DNA from: Leishmania panamensis
Taxonomy: Eukaryota > Euglenozoa > Kinetoplastea > Trypanosomatida > Trypanosomatidae
Direction of reading: 5' to 3'
DNA: 64,000 nucleotides
Assembly: GCF_000755165.1 (NCBI RefSeq)
Contig: NC_025877.1
Coordinates: forward strand, 338,456-402,455
Both the position numbers and the translations under genes were made by a program. Position 1 is the stretch's first letter, and the number at the start of each line of letters is the position of its first letter. This document shows, in pieces, positions 48,489 to 57,992 of this stretch. The notes under the pieces are model-generated. The model was not told the DNA's origin. It was given only the letters and a program-made list of their open reading frames with translations, and ran no database searches.

Positions 48489-50279
48489 GCGCGCTATTTT
48501 TGGCAGTACCTCGATGTGCCAGAGCTGCTGAGGTTGTCAGAGACTTGCTGAACTTTCTTTGCGCGCTGTAACGAGGAGCTGCTCTGGCGCGGGTTGTGCT
48601 TGCGTCCGCCGTACATCGACTCAGAGCAGAAACTCGGTCTCTTCACATTCAGAGGCTCATGGAAGTACACTCTCTGTGCTTATCATGCAGAGCGCGCCGG
48701 AGCTGATCGACAGAGCAGACGCTTCAGCATCGTCGTTCTTGCTCAGTCGCGTAGCACTGCTGATGCCTCATTGCACTTTAATCTCCCTTTCCCTCGTATT
48801 GTGGCTTGTCTGCGGGCCAAGGTGGAAATGAGCACTGACGACTGCGCAGCTTGGATGGATGAGTTACGCAGCCACTGCTGTGCGGGCACTGACACTGCTG
48901 GTGAGGCAGCAGTAACGCTTGACAGTAGGTGAGACGAAGGCGCGGTCGAATACGCCGCCGCTGGAGCAGGGGTAACTCTCAAAGCGTGGAAAGAAAACAT
49001 TCTTGGAAACCTCTATGCACCAACGCTGGACGTGATGTACCTCAGTTTATCTGTCGGCACCATCAACTACTTTCTGAACAATGGCACCTTCCTGCGCCCT
49101 CCCCGCCGGGCGCTTCGCTGGTCCCAGTACCGACGCGCGTTGTCACCCACGGAGTTCCCTGACCACAGCTGGTACGGTACCTGCCTGCTAGATCTCGTGC
49201 CACTCTCGCAGTGGTGCACTAACGCGCAGTTCTTTGCCACTGTTCACTGGAAGACATCTTGTGGCACGCGCCGTTTGCAGTGTTGTGATGATACCACCGC
49301 TGCCCTCGGCAACACGGGCGCCGTGCGATGTCCGTTGCACCTGTCTGACGAGTTGTGCGGTGCGCTGGGTGCTGTAGACCGACGCTTTAGGCTTAGCGTT
49401 GACGCGTTCCAGCGCGAGTACGAGGCGCTGAACACACCGGTGGTGCTCACCGGCTGCGTTGAGGACTGGTCTGCGCGTGACCCATGGCAGGACATACAGT
49501 TCTTTTGCCGCTTTGCCTCGTTGACGCTCAAGGCGAACGGGAGGACGGCAGATGGTCGCCGCTTTCGCATGTCGGCGGCAGACTACCTTGTCTATGAAGT
49601 CGCCACCAATGCCGAGAGGCCGATGCACGTCTTTGACAAGAAGGTGCTGACAAGCTGCACTGCGCTGCGGGCAGACTACGCGATTCCGCCCTACTTTAGG
49701 GAGGATTTCTTCTCCTATAGGATCGAGGAGGATCGCCCGCACTACCACTGGGCTCCTCGTCGGCCCCGACGACAGCGGCAGTCCCTTCCGCACAGACCCG
49801 CATGGGACATCTGCGTGGAATGCTGTGCTAAGCGGGTGGCGTTTTACCCTCTGCACACCGTGCCGCTGGGTGTGAAGGAGAAGTGGATCCACAGCGACTA
49901 CTACGCGGTGGAGCCGTGCCTGCGATGGTACTACATGAGAGGCGGCTCAATGCCGAGCGGCTCGGCGGTGCGCGGCACTTTCAGCAAGGAGCACGCCGGC
50001 GAGGCCTATCCTGGTGATGTAGGTGAGCTGCTGCCTGTCGAGGCTCTGGCGTTCCTCGGCGATTTTGTGTGCATTCCAAGTGGCTGATGGCACCAAGTGC
50101 TCAACGTTGGCAACACGGTGGCTGTGACGCACAACTTTTGCGTCCATCTTACCTTTCCTCGTGTTGTGGCCGACATGAACGCTTATGCAGATCGCACAGT
50201 GCTGAAGAACTTTCAGTGTGCGCTGCGGCGTGCAGGACGTGACGAGTTGGCGATGCAGCTGCGTACCCCAAGCGCATAG
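48489..50279 (+). pseudogene. Decayed F-box/JmjC (JMJD6-like) hydroxylase gene
   Basis: One frame reads coherently for about 596 codons to TAG 50277-50279, with in-frame TGA at 48549, 48930 and 50085. The first part is F-box-like (WQYLDVPELLRLSETC ... NEELLWRGLCLRPPYI). From about 49420 a JMJD6-type JmjC domain follows: NTPVVLTGCVEDWSA, MSAADYLVYEV, RPMHVFDKK, DYAIPPYFREDFF, then PHYHW. At about 49755 the frame shifts: the homologous sequence (GPDDSGSPFRTDPHGTSAWN) is in another frame until about 49840, where the original frame resumes (AKRVAFYPLHTVPLG). In that piece the iron-ligand His of HxD reads Arg (CGC). The TGA at 50085 replaces the first Trp of the GGWWH strand; WHQVLNVGN follows. 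The active enzymes are Fe(II)/2-oxoglutarate oxygenases. Several independent lesions make sequencing error an unlikely sole cause. Confidence 0.75.
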
Positions 50280-51397
50280 TACGGCGTGGATGTGTGTGTA
50301 TCGTCTCTGCTGCGGTGCGTGGCGGGATGAGGACAGAGGCCGACGGAGGTCAGTCATGCACTGCAAAAAAAAAAAGATGCATTCACGCCACCCCGGGGGA
50401 GGGGGGTTCCGGCGGGCGGTGCGCGCACTGAGGTTCTCAGCTTATCGTTTCGGCCCTAAGAAGCGACTAGTACGGCATAAGAGAGTGAGGAAGAGGTAGC
50501 ACACGCAAACCGCGCATGTTTCCAGCGGCGCATCTCTCTCAACCCCCCAATGCACATGAAATAGATGCGTACATTCCCGCCCGTTTCTCCCTTGCCCGAG
50601 GCGTAGCTCTTCGTTCTGATTCTATCGGTGTGTGTGTGTGACTAGCAGCCCCCGCTGCTTTGCACCCTTTTACGAACGCTCACAAAACCGCTACACGTCC
50701 CTACATCCCTGCAGAAACACCTCTTCTGCATCTCTCTATAGGTCTGCCCGAGGGCCCATCGCGTGGTGCTGGCGCAGATCTGCACCGCTACATCTTATAT
50801 CCATGCACGCACGTATGCATCACGATCTTCTCGAGACGCACGCACACACGCTCTTGCTAGCACTGACCCACCCCCTTTTCTGCGTGCACCTTTCGTCTTG
50901 CGGCTCGCCTTTCGTGTGTTCTTTTTTTTTGTGTGTGTTCGCTTTGTTTGTGTTGCCTTCATTTGTGCCCCCCTCCCCCTTCTCCTCCTCCTCCTCCGGG
51001 GTCAGGCGTGGGCCGTTTTGTGTGAACGCGACTGTAAGTGGGCTAACCGAGTTGCTCCCCGCGGTGCTACTCACCACTTCTCCTCTTCTTCACTACCGCT
51101 GCTCTTGCGTGCACCTCTGCGTTTCTCTCTGCTTTCCCATGTGTCTTACGATGAGCCGCGCCTGGCCCGTCTCCGTCCTTCTTCTTCTGCTTCCGCTTCT
51201 GCTGAGTGTCTCCACATTTCGCGTCTACCCTCACGTCTCTTTTCGTGCTTTGGCGTCCTACTGTGTCTGTGCGCTGTGCCGCTGCTCGTGGCACCCAGTG
51301 CTGACTGAAGACGAATACGCTCTGCTTGTTGTGCCCCTTTGCCTTCTTGCTTCCCCTGCCCCCCCCCCCCCCCCCCCCCGGGACTCCTCTTCGCCTC
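50280..51397. other. Intergenic spacer with long poly-C run, no gene seen
   Basis: Contains A11 near 50365-50375, pyrimidine-rich 50960-51000 and 51050-51250, and an uninterrupted C run of about 20 at 51359-51379 directly before SIDER copy C. No gene was seen. Confidence 0.5.
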
Positions 51398-52025
51398 TTT
51401 CCGTTTTACTTCACCTCGCACGTTTGGCGTTGTTATTCTCCTTTCCCTGGTCCCTGACGACGGCGGGGAGGGGGAGAGGAGGACACACTTCAGTGCGTGC
51501 TATCCCAGGGGGCTCAGTACACCACTCCGGGTGGGGAGGCCGTGCACCCCCTCCCCCCCGCTCGCCCTGCCAATACCGCGCCACCCCTGGTGGGGACCGG
51601 GCCAAGTGCCTGTGACGCGGAGAGGTCAGGGCGATTCACCGACACGGCTGTCCGCGGCCAGGTCCCTGGACGGCGTGGCGTCGGAGCATCCTGCACCAGT
51701 GAGCACGTTTGTGTCGCCCACATGATGGGCAGGGTGTCGGCGTGACTCGAGCGTACCCCACCCCGACGGGGATGCACCGGGTTGGCGACCGGCCTAGTGG
51801 GTGCGGCTGCGCGGGGGCTTGAGATGCGTGGCGTGGGCAGCGTCTGCGGCAGGGGCCGTGCACCGATGGCGGAGTTGGCGCATTGCTGTAGCATGCGTCT
51901 CGGACTGCCGTGCGCCAGGCGATGTGCCTGCGGCAGACCGGCGCACGTGGGGGGGGAGGGTGAGGGGGGACGGTGGAGCGGCGTTTGACCGCATGTGCTG
52001 TATATGGCAGATAATGGACATGGTG
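51398..52025 (+). mobile_element. SIDER-type retroposon, copy C
   Basis: Nearly identical to copies A and B over the core. It shares with A an extra left flank (TTTCCGTTTTACTTCACCTC, from 51398), differing from A at the CGTTTGGCG/CGTTTCCCG junction. A G run near 51950 is one base longer, and the right end has drifted (CAGATAATGGACATGG in place of CAGAGAGTGGGCACG). It lies about 320 bases before the ubiquitin protease start and upstream of its splice acceptor, so it belongs to the preceding transcript's 3' region. Confidence 0.8.
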
Positions 52026-52140
52026 GAGGCGCCCATGCACAAAACATCTGGTGTTGCTGGGCACACTGTGTGTGGGTTTGTCGCCGTGCTGATGCAACCT
52101 TCCTTCCAGAGCCATGCATTTTCATACCCACCTCTATACA

Positions 52141-52193
52141 CTTCTCTTCCTCTTGTTGCTTATGTTTCGTTTATTATTATTATTTCCCTTCAG
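52141..52193 (+). promoter_or_regulatory. Polypyrimidine tract and spliced-leader acceptor of the ubiquitin protease gene
   Basis: A T/C-rich stretch ends in TTCCCTTCAG at 52193. No ATG occurs between this AG and the ATG at 52344, so 52344 would be the first start codon of the mature mRNA. Confidence 0.6.
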
Positions 52194-52343
52194 TAGAGCA
52201 AGGCCCTCGCTGATTCAGCGGGCCTACACTTCGGCAAGCTGTCGATCTCACCCATCATCTTCACCGGCCCCACAAGTGCCGGTGCAGCCCCCAGGACAGT
52301 CAGCAGGCAGTCCTCCTTGCTCGAGCCACGCAACAAGAAGGGC

Positions 52344-55300
52344 ATGTTATGCTGCTGTGTCCTGGAGGTGGACCTCGATATTTTCCGTGGAGTCTTCATA
52401 GAGCAATGGCTGAACGGGAAGAGGCATAGCAGCTGTCAGGAGGCGCTCTTCTTCTGCACGACGTGCGGTCCACCAGCGGTGCAGGAGTCGCTAAAGAGAC
52501 TTTCGGGTAGCGGCAGCAGCGGTGGCGCCAACCGGCGCTACAACCACACAGCCAGGAAGAGCACCCCAGAGAAAAAAAGCTCTGCCGGCAAGTCCACCTT
52601 TGGCACAACGCTGAGGAAGTTGTTTGGCGCGTCGAAGAGCAGCACCAAAGCGGATCTGATCACCCTTTCGTCCAAGCAGCACGCTGGCTACCACACACGG
52701 GAGTCCGGCACTCGCATTATATCAGCAGAGGAGGAGGAACTCCCAATCACACCACGGACGGAGAAGGAGCTGTACCTGTGCGTGACCTGTGGATTGTGTT
52801 ACTGTCGTGACCACGCTTGCGACCACCACTACAGTCGTCAGCAGCGCAGCAATGTGACAGGTGGCGACGACCAGGAAGCGCAACAGAAGGGCTATCCGTA
52901 CCACTCCTTCTTTATCGGCGTCCCAAGCTTTGTGAGTACGCACCCTTTCCACACTCTACCGGAGACGTCGTGGGGGCTGCTTTTCCCCACGGTGACGGTG
53001 CGCGAGATCGAGGAAGGCACAGCCAACTTGTCAAAGCCGCTCCCTTTCTATGAGCACTTCGAGGAAATTTGTGACGCCAGCGCTGCCTGCGGGGCGAGTG
53101 CTTCACATGTAAGCGGCATCATGACTTCCAACAGTTACAGCTTCAACCGCGGCAGGAATGCAGCAGGCGGTTCCTCCAGCGCGGCGCATGCACGCGTGAG
53201 CACGTACAGCAGCAGTGGCCACCTCGACTGCACGTCGCAGCTACATTCGAAGGTGAGCAGCTACGTCGATAGAAAGGAGGACTGCTCCCCAGCGTGTCGA
53301 CCTGCCCTGCTTACCCCCATCGGGGCCCACAGCCTCCTCTCTCCGCCAGAGTTCCACTCCTCCCCGCCCGAGAACTGGTCGTATCTCACGTTCTGCGCCC
53401 GATGCACCGACCGACAGGCGGTGCGACTGCATGGCAAGCAGTACGACAGCGAAATCACGTGCCACCTCCATCTGCGCCGGCTGGGGCAGCTCACAGCGCT
53501 TCTTGCGTACTTCCTTTATCGTGGGGTGCGTCTTGAAGTACCGGTGGCGTTCTTGGAGTACTCCGTAAAGAAGCACGTACAGCAGGTGGAGCGGCAACGC
53601 AGCCAGCAGCGCGCGCACAGATTGACTGAGATGCAGCGTGTTGGTCGCGCCTCAGAGCTCGTCTGCGGGCTGGAGGTGATGGGGACGGCAGGCGCGCCCC
53701 ACACAAGCCCCATCGGCGGCGACGTGTCCACATCGCCGCCGACGGCGACCGTGACGAGTGGCTTCGGCGTGCTGTCACGCACAGAGACGGACCACGTCAT
53801 AACCCGTGCGGCGATCTGCGGCTTTTCCAACGAGAGCTACTTTTGCTACATGAACTCGGTGCTGCAGTGCCTGCTGCGGTGCCGCATCTTTGCAAGTCCA
53901 CTGCTGCATCTCGACTTGTCCAAGAGCCCTGGTAAGCTCACCACGTCCATGGCGCGTTTGCTTCACCAGTTGCCGCACCAGACGTACCAGGATGTGCGGA
54001 ACGGCGCCGTCTTTGCGTTCGTGCGCTCACTGCGGGCGCAGATTTGCCACATCAATGTGCTCTTCGAAGAGGATGAGCAGCAGGATGCCCAAGAGTTTCT
54101 CTTAACATTGCTCAACGGCATTGAGGATGAGTTCAATAAGGGAAAGAGCGAAGAGGAGAAGAAGACAGCGCGCTGTATCAGCTTCGAGGGCACGCTACTT
54201 TCCGAGGTCATGTGTTCCCAATGCAAGCACTGCGTTCCACGCAACGAAATGTTCATGTCCCTCTCCATCCCCATCGAAAAGAGCATCGAGGACGGTATTG
54301 CATCGCTCTTCGCGCCGACCACACTGCACGGCAAGGACCGCTACGCGTGCGAGACCTGTTTCCGGAAGCTTTCGCCGAAAGAGCAGCAGGGGCACAACGC
54401 CCTTGCCGCTTTCCAGGCGGAGGCGGAGAGGAGGGCCAAGTCAGATGGGAAGAAGCTCACCAGGGAGCAGGTAGAGGAGCGCGTGTACGCCAACTCGCTC
54501 TATAGGGAGGCCGAGGTGCGCACTTCGCTCTCCCACCTTGGGGGAAGCCTTGCGGTGCATCTTCTTCGCTTCCACTACGACCCAGAGGCACAGGACTTTA
54601 TAAAGGTGGTCACACCGGTGCGCATCTCACTCACTCTCGACCTCACCCCATACGTCAGCCACGAGGTTGTGGAGGACTACAAGCGCATAGAGAAGATCTA
54701 TCTCTTGCAGTGCCGCTTCCCAAACGCGTCGGAGAGGCTGCTCAGCAAGTACCTAAGCCACTCTAAGTATGACGTCAAGGTGGCCACGCAGAGGCTACTG
54801 GATGACGGTCACGGGGTAGCCGAGACGACGGACTCGCGGCAGAACAGCAGCATCCTCGCTAACCTCAGCCACACTGGAGTGAGGTCCGGCAAAGTGGTAG
54901 GCGACGACGGGTCTGAGGACGTGGCTGGCTGCGGCAGCATCTTTGGTGACCCCTCTGACGTCAACTCCTCTTTCGCTGTGTCGTCGCTTTCCAACAACCC
55001 CAACAGCGATCAAAACGTCTCTGCCAAAACGACGGCCAGGTCGGGCGCACGCGCTGACAGAGGAGGTGGGAAGGCAACACTGCCCGAGTGCACCCCGATG
55101 TCCCCTGCAGCTATTTGCGCTATTAGTCGCGACGAATTCGACCCATTTGGCGAGCGCATCCCCCCGAAGCCATCGTTAGTGCGTCACCTGGTCGGCATCG
55201 TTGCGCATCGCGGCTCGCTACACGGGGGCCACTACATCGCCTTCGTGCGCCACCTCACTCACCCGCATGTCTGGTTTCGCTGCGACGACGAGGACGTCGA

Positions 55301-55364
55301 CGTGGTGGAGGAGAAGTACGTGCTCGATCACGAAGCAGAGGTGTACCTCGCCTTCTACGAGTAG
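52344..55364 (+). CDS. Ubiquitin-specific protease (USP, peptidase family C19) with ZnF-UBP
   Basis: USPs remove ubiquitin from proteins. In this 1006-residue protein, a ZnF-UBP-like region occurs early (LYLCVTCGLCYCRDHACDHHYS, about 143-164, then HSFFIGVPSF), with extra CxxC pairs before it. The catalytic domain starts at about 490 with the Cys box CGFSNESYFCYMNSVLQC (Cys501). The usual GLxNLGNTCYMN is altered to GFSNESYFCYMN. QQDAQEFLLTLLNGIEDEF is the conserved QQDAxEFL helix. Zinc-ribbon cysteines follow (CSQCKH, CETC). The His box is GIVAHRGSLHGGHYIAFVRH with His963, and CDDEDV supplies the third residue. A UBA-like helical insert is visible at about 785-820 (CRFPNASERLLSKYLSHSKYDVKVATQRLL), as in USP5-type enzymes. 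The start is the first ATG after the splice acceptor. Confidence 0.92.
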   Translation: MLCCCVLEVDLDIFRGVFIEQWLNGKRHSSCQEALFFCTTCGPPAVQESLKRLSGSGSSGGANRRYNHTARKSTPEKKSSAGKSTFGTTLRKLFGASKSSTKADLITLSSKQHAGYHTRESGTRIISAEEEELPITPRTEKELYLCVTCGLCYCRDHACDHHYSRQQRSNVTGGDDQEAQQKGYPYHSFFIGVPSFVSTHPFHTLPETSWGLLFPTVTVREIEEGTANLSKPLPFYEHFEEICDASAACGASASHVSGIMTSNSYSFNRGRNAAGGSSSAAHARVSTYSSSGHLDCTSQLHSKVSSYVDRKEDCSPACRPALLTPIGAHSLLSPPEFHSSPPENWSYLTFCARCTDRQAVRLHGKQYDSEITCHLHLRRLGQLTALLAYFLYRGVRLEVPVAFLEYSVKKHVQQVERQRSQQRAHRLTEMQRVGRASELVCGLEVMGTAGAPHTSPIGGDVSTSPPTATVTSGFGVLSRTETDHVITRAAICGFSNESYFCYMNSVLQCLLRCRIFASPLLHLDLSKSPGKLTTSMARLLHQLPHQTYQDVRNGAVFAFVRSLRAQICHINVLFEEDEQQDAQEFLLTLLNGIEDEFNKGKSEEEKKTARCISFEGTLLSEVMCSQCKHCVPRNEMFMSLSIPIEKSIEDGIASLFAPTTLHGKDRYACETCFRKLSPKEQQGHNALAAFQAEAERRAKSDGKKLTREQVEERVYANSLYREAEVRTSLSHLGGSLAVHLLRFHYDPEAQDFIKVVTPVRISLTLDLTPYVSHEVVEDYKRIEKIYLLQCRFPNASERLLSKYLSHSKYDVKVATQRLLDDGHGVAETTDSRQNSSILANLSHTGVRSGKVVGDDGSEDVAGCGSIFGDPSDVNSSFAVSSLSNNPNSDQNVSAKTTARSGARADRGGGKATLPECTPMSPAAICAISRDEFDPFGERIPPKPSLVRHLVGIVAHRGSLHGGHYIAFVRHLTHPHVWFRCDDEDVDVVEEKYVLDHEAEVYLAFYE

Positions 55365-56773
55365 GCAGGCACGTTGTCAAGCGTGTAGTGTCCGTATCAA
55401 GTAGTCCGGGGCATGAATGGCCCTGGCTGCTATGGGGAGTCGTGATACAGACGAGAGGTCAGCGGCCAACCACGCGTCCGCCTGTCGTACATAAGGGTCT
55501 CTCTCTCTATTTGTACATCGATGCTTCTTGCGCGCATCTCACTATGCTTTTTTTTTGCTCACTTACTCATTTGACATCAATGCGAACCCGCTGTTCTTCA
55601 GCTCGTGCCTTGCGTGACTCTCTTCCCCACCCTCCGCCTCAGACTTCGCATAATTCTCTCCTCCTCTTCGCCGCGTTGCGTCCGAAATGAGGGCGCGCTG
55701 AGTGTGGGGAGGGGAGGGGAGGGGAGGGTGATGGGTGGTCGACTGCCATACAAAAGCGATTGGGGGCGAGCGGAGGCCCGATTCGCATGTTGTGGCCTGT
55801 GCGGACAGCAAAGGGGGCTTTCTTTCCGTTTTATATTTGCTTGTCGGTGTTGCTCAAACCGCCACGCTCTGTTTTCCTATTTTGTCGAAGTGCTAATTGC
55901 ATCTGCCCGCTTGCCGAACGTGTATATATATATATGCTTTGTATAAATGGGGGAGGGCTGTGTAGGTCTGTTCGCTGGATCGTTTCGTTGTCTGTTCGAC
56001 AGTGTGCTTCTTTTGCTTCTCTTTTTTCACCACCTTCTCCCCTGTGTGAGCCTAGGGGAGGGGGGAGCCGAGCGACTCGTACAACAGAAAGCTTGGAGAA
56101 GGCGTCCATCCATACGCAGAGAGAGAGAGAGCCGCCTATAAGAGGTGCGTAGAGAGGGTGGGAGGGAGGGGGGGGAGGAGAGGCGTCGCAACGAACAGAT
56201 GTATGCTGGGTGGGTAACAGCCTTGTTTCACTCATGCAGACATCAACGATGGCTTCTCTTTTTCAGCGCGTTCGCCTTCGCTGTACTTTCCCGTACGCTC
56301 TCCTCCGTACGCTCTTGCTCCTTTCTCTGGAAGATTGTGTTCGGTGAGAGAGGGTAAGCGAAGACCTCGCAACACCCCTCACCTGTGTGTGGTGTGCGAG
56401 GTGCCTTTTTCACACAGCGTTTCGGATTTCAGTGATTAATGATGCTTCCTTATCCGAACTAATGTATATCGAGTGCTGCCTACGCTTGCACTGTACCATT
56501 ATCTCTCTTTTCCCTCTGCTCCTCTCGTGTGCTGCTGTTACCTTTCCGTCTCCCACCACCCCAACATTGCCACAGTGGTGACCACTACGTAACGCATAAT
56601 CGGCCACAAACACAAAATAGAGCCCTCCGCTGAGAGAAGAAATCGAGCACTGCCGTGTGTGTTGCCATTGCATTTCTACACGGAGCCCTGCTGGAGAAAA
56701 ATCGCTTCCAAGCCGAAGCAAGAGAGAGAGACAACAACAACAGCAACCACCACCACAACAGGCTGCGGTTCCC
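55365..56773. other. Intergenic spacer, no gene seen
   Basis: Contains a (GGGGA)n stretch near 55705-55730, a short TA run at 55922-55935, (GA)n at 56117-56133 and G-rich 56155-56185. CAA/CAG-rich sequence just before the SmE ATG extends its frame upstream without an obvious protein. Confidence 0.5.
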
Positions 56774-57034
56774 ATGAGCTCCCACACACGCCAAATGGAG
56801 AACCCCACGGGGGTGGTGCACCGCTTCATGCAGAGCCATCAGCGCGTGTGCGTGTGGCTGGTGCACGATTCGCATACGCGCCTGGAGGGAAACCTGCTCG
56901 GCTACGACGAGTTTATGAATGTCGTGCTGGGTGACACGACTGAGACAAACCTACGAAACGACAAGAGCTACAATCTTGGCAAGATCTTGCTACGTAGCGA
57001 CAACGTGGGCGTGATCCACCCCATCGGTGTTTAA
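56774..57034 (+). CDS. SmE: Small nuclear ribonucleoprotein SmE
   Basis: SmE is one of seven Sm proteins forming the ring on U1, U2, U4 and U5 snRNA, and in trypanosomatids also on the spliced leader RNA. This 86-residue protein matches SmE over its length: PTGVVHRFMQSHQRVCVWLV (Sm1 start), HTRLEGNLLGYDEFMNVVLGD (Sm1, with the invariant F-M-N-x-V-L), then KILLRSDNVGVIHPIG (Sm2, replacing the usual (I/L)-x-(R/K)-G-(D/N)-(N/T)-(I/V)). The length is normal (human 92). The frame is open upstream to 56657 with a Gln/Pro-rich stretch and a possible earlier ATG, but the Sm fold begins after the ATG at 56774, which was chosen. The Gly of the Sm2 RGDN motif is Ser here (LRSDN). Confidence 0.95.
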   Translation: MSSHTRQMENPTGVVHRFMQSHQRVCVWLVHDSHTRLEGNLLGYDEFMNVVLGDTTETNLRNDKSYNLGKILLRSDNVGVIHPIGV

Positions 57035-57992
57035 AGCTGAGGCAACCCCTCAGCATCAATGGCCTCTTCATCCAGTGGAGGGGTTTCTTATCTTTATGTG
57101 CGACGCACAGCGATGGCCTGCTGGCAGTCGGGGGGAGGAAGGTAGGTGCTGCCGTGTTGTCGTTTTGGTGTTGATGCGTACGCGTGTGTGCGCGAGTGGC
57201 CGAGGAGGTTTCTTTTTCGCGTGTGTGTGTGTGTGTGTGTGTGCCTGTGCTGGAGTATCATCTGCGTGGAGGAGGAGGAGGAGGAGGAGAAGGGGGCAAG
57301 GTTGATAGTGAGGCGGCGGATGGATGCTATTCGACCCCTCTCACCCCCCGTCCTGTCTTTGCCATCGTTCTCCCACCCCTTGTCCTTTCTCCTGCTGCAG
57401 TCTCTCCTGTGCGTCCACCACTTCACGTGTCTTAACAAGGAAAAAGAGGCAGCAACGAAAATAGACAACAGCCGCAACAGCAGAAAAAACAACACACCCA
57501 CACCCACAAAATCAGCCAAAGCAAAGGCGGTGTGGCGCACCTTTGGGGTCGTGGCTGACGTGCCCACCTGTAGTGTGCCTGCGCTGTCTCTTTTTTCGGG
57601 GTTTGTTGTTGTTCTTGTTTCGTTTTGCTTGTGGCACTACAATTCAGCGGCTCGCCAGTGATGGTTATCAGCGCTGGAGGATTGCTACTGCTACGCTAGG
57701 AAGTCTTTGCAGTGCTTTTCTGCGCGCACCGACCGTCACTCCGCTGGTGTGTAGCGTCGACGCTGGAGCTCAGCTTCTACTACTCTCCTCCCAAATCGCT
57801 TGTCTATCTTCCCTCTCCACTTTTTTACCCCTTGCTGTGGTTTCGCGGAGTCGCTGGTGTGCTGTCGCCATATGTGCGCTGTATTTTACCCATGCTCAGA
57901 TACCAAGGCATTTACCTCCACACTCGTGTCCCTCTCTCTCTCGGTAAATCTGCGCGCACACACTCTCGCTAGTGTGTGTGCGCGCCTCAGCA
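57035..57992. other. Intergenic spacer, no gene seen
   Basis: Contains (GT)n at 57223-57242, (GGA)n at 57270-57289 and A/C-rich 57440-57530. Pyrimidine-rich 57780-57840 and 57925-57945 may supply the acceptor for the downstream gene. Confidence 0.5.

Noticed and set aside
48549..50087. UGA read as tryptophan to explain the three TGA codons of the JmjC frame
   Set aside because: All confirmed genes in the window use standard stops, at least one TGA is best explained as a former CGA, and the frame also has frameshifts and a lost iron ligand, so decay fits better than recoding.
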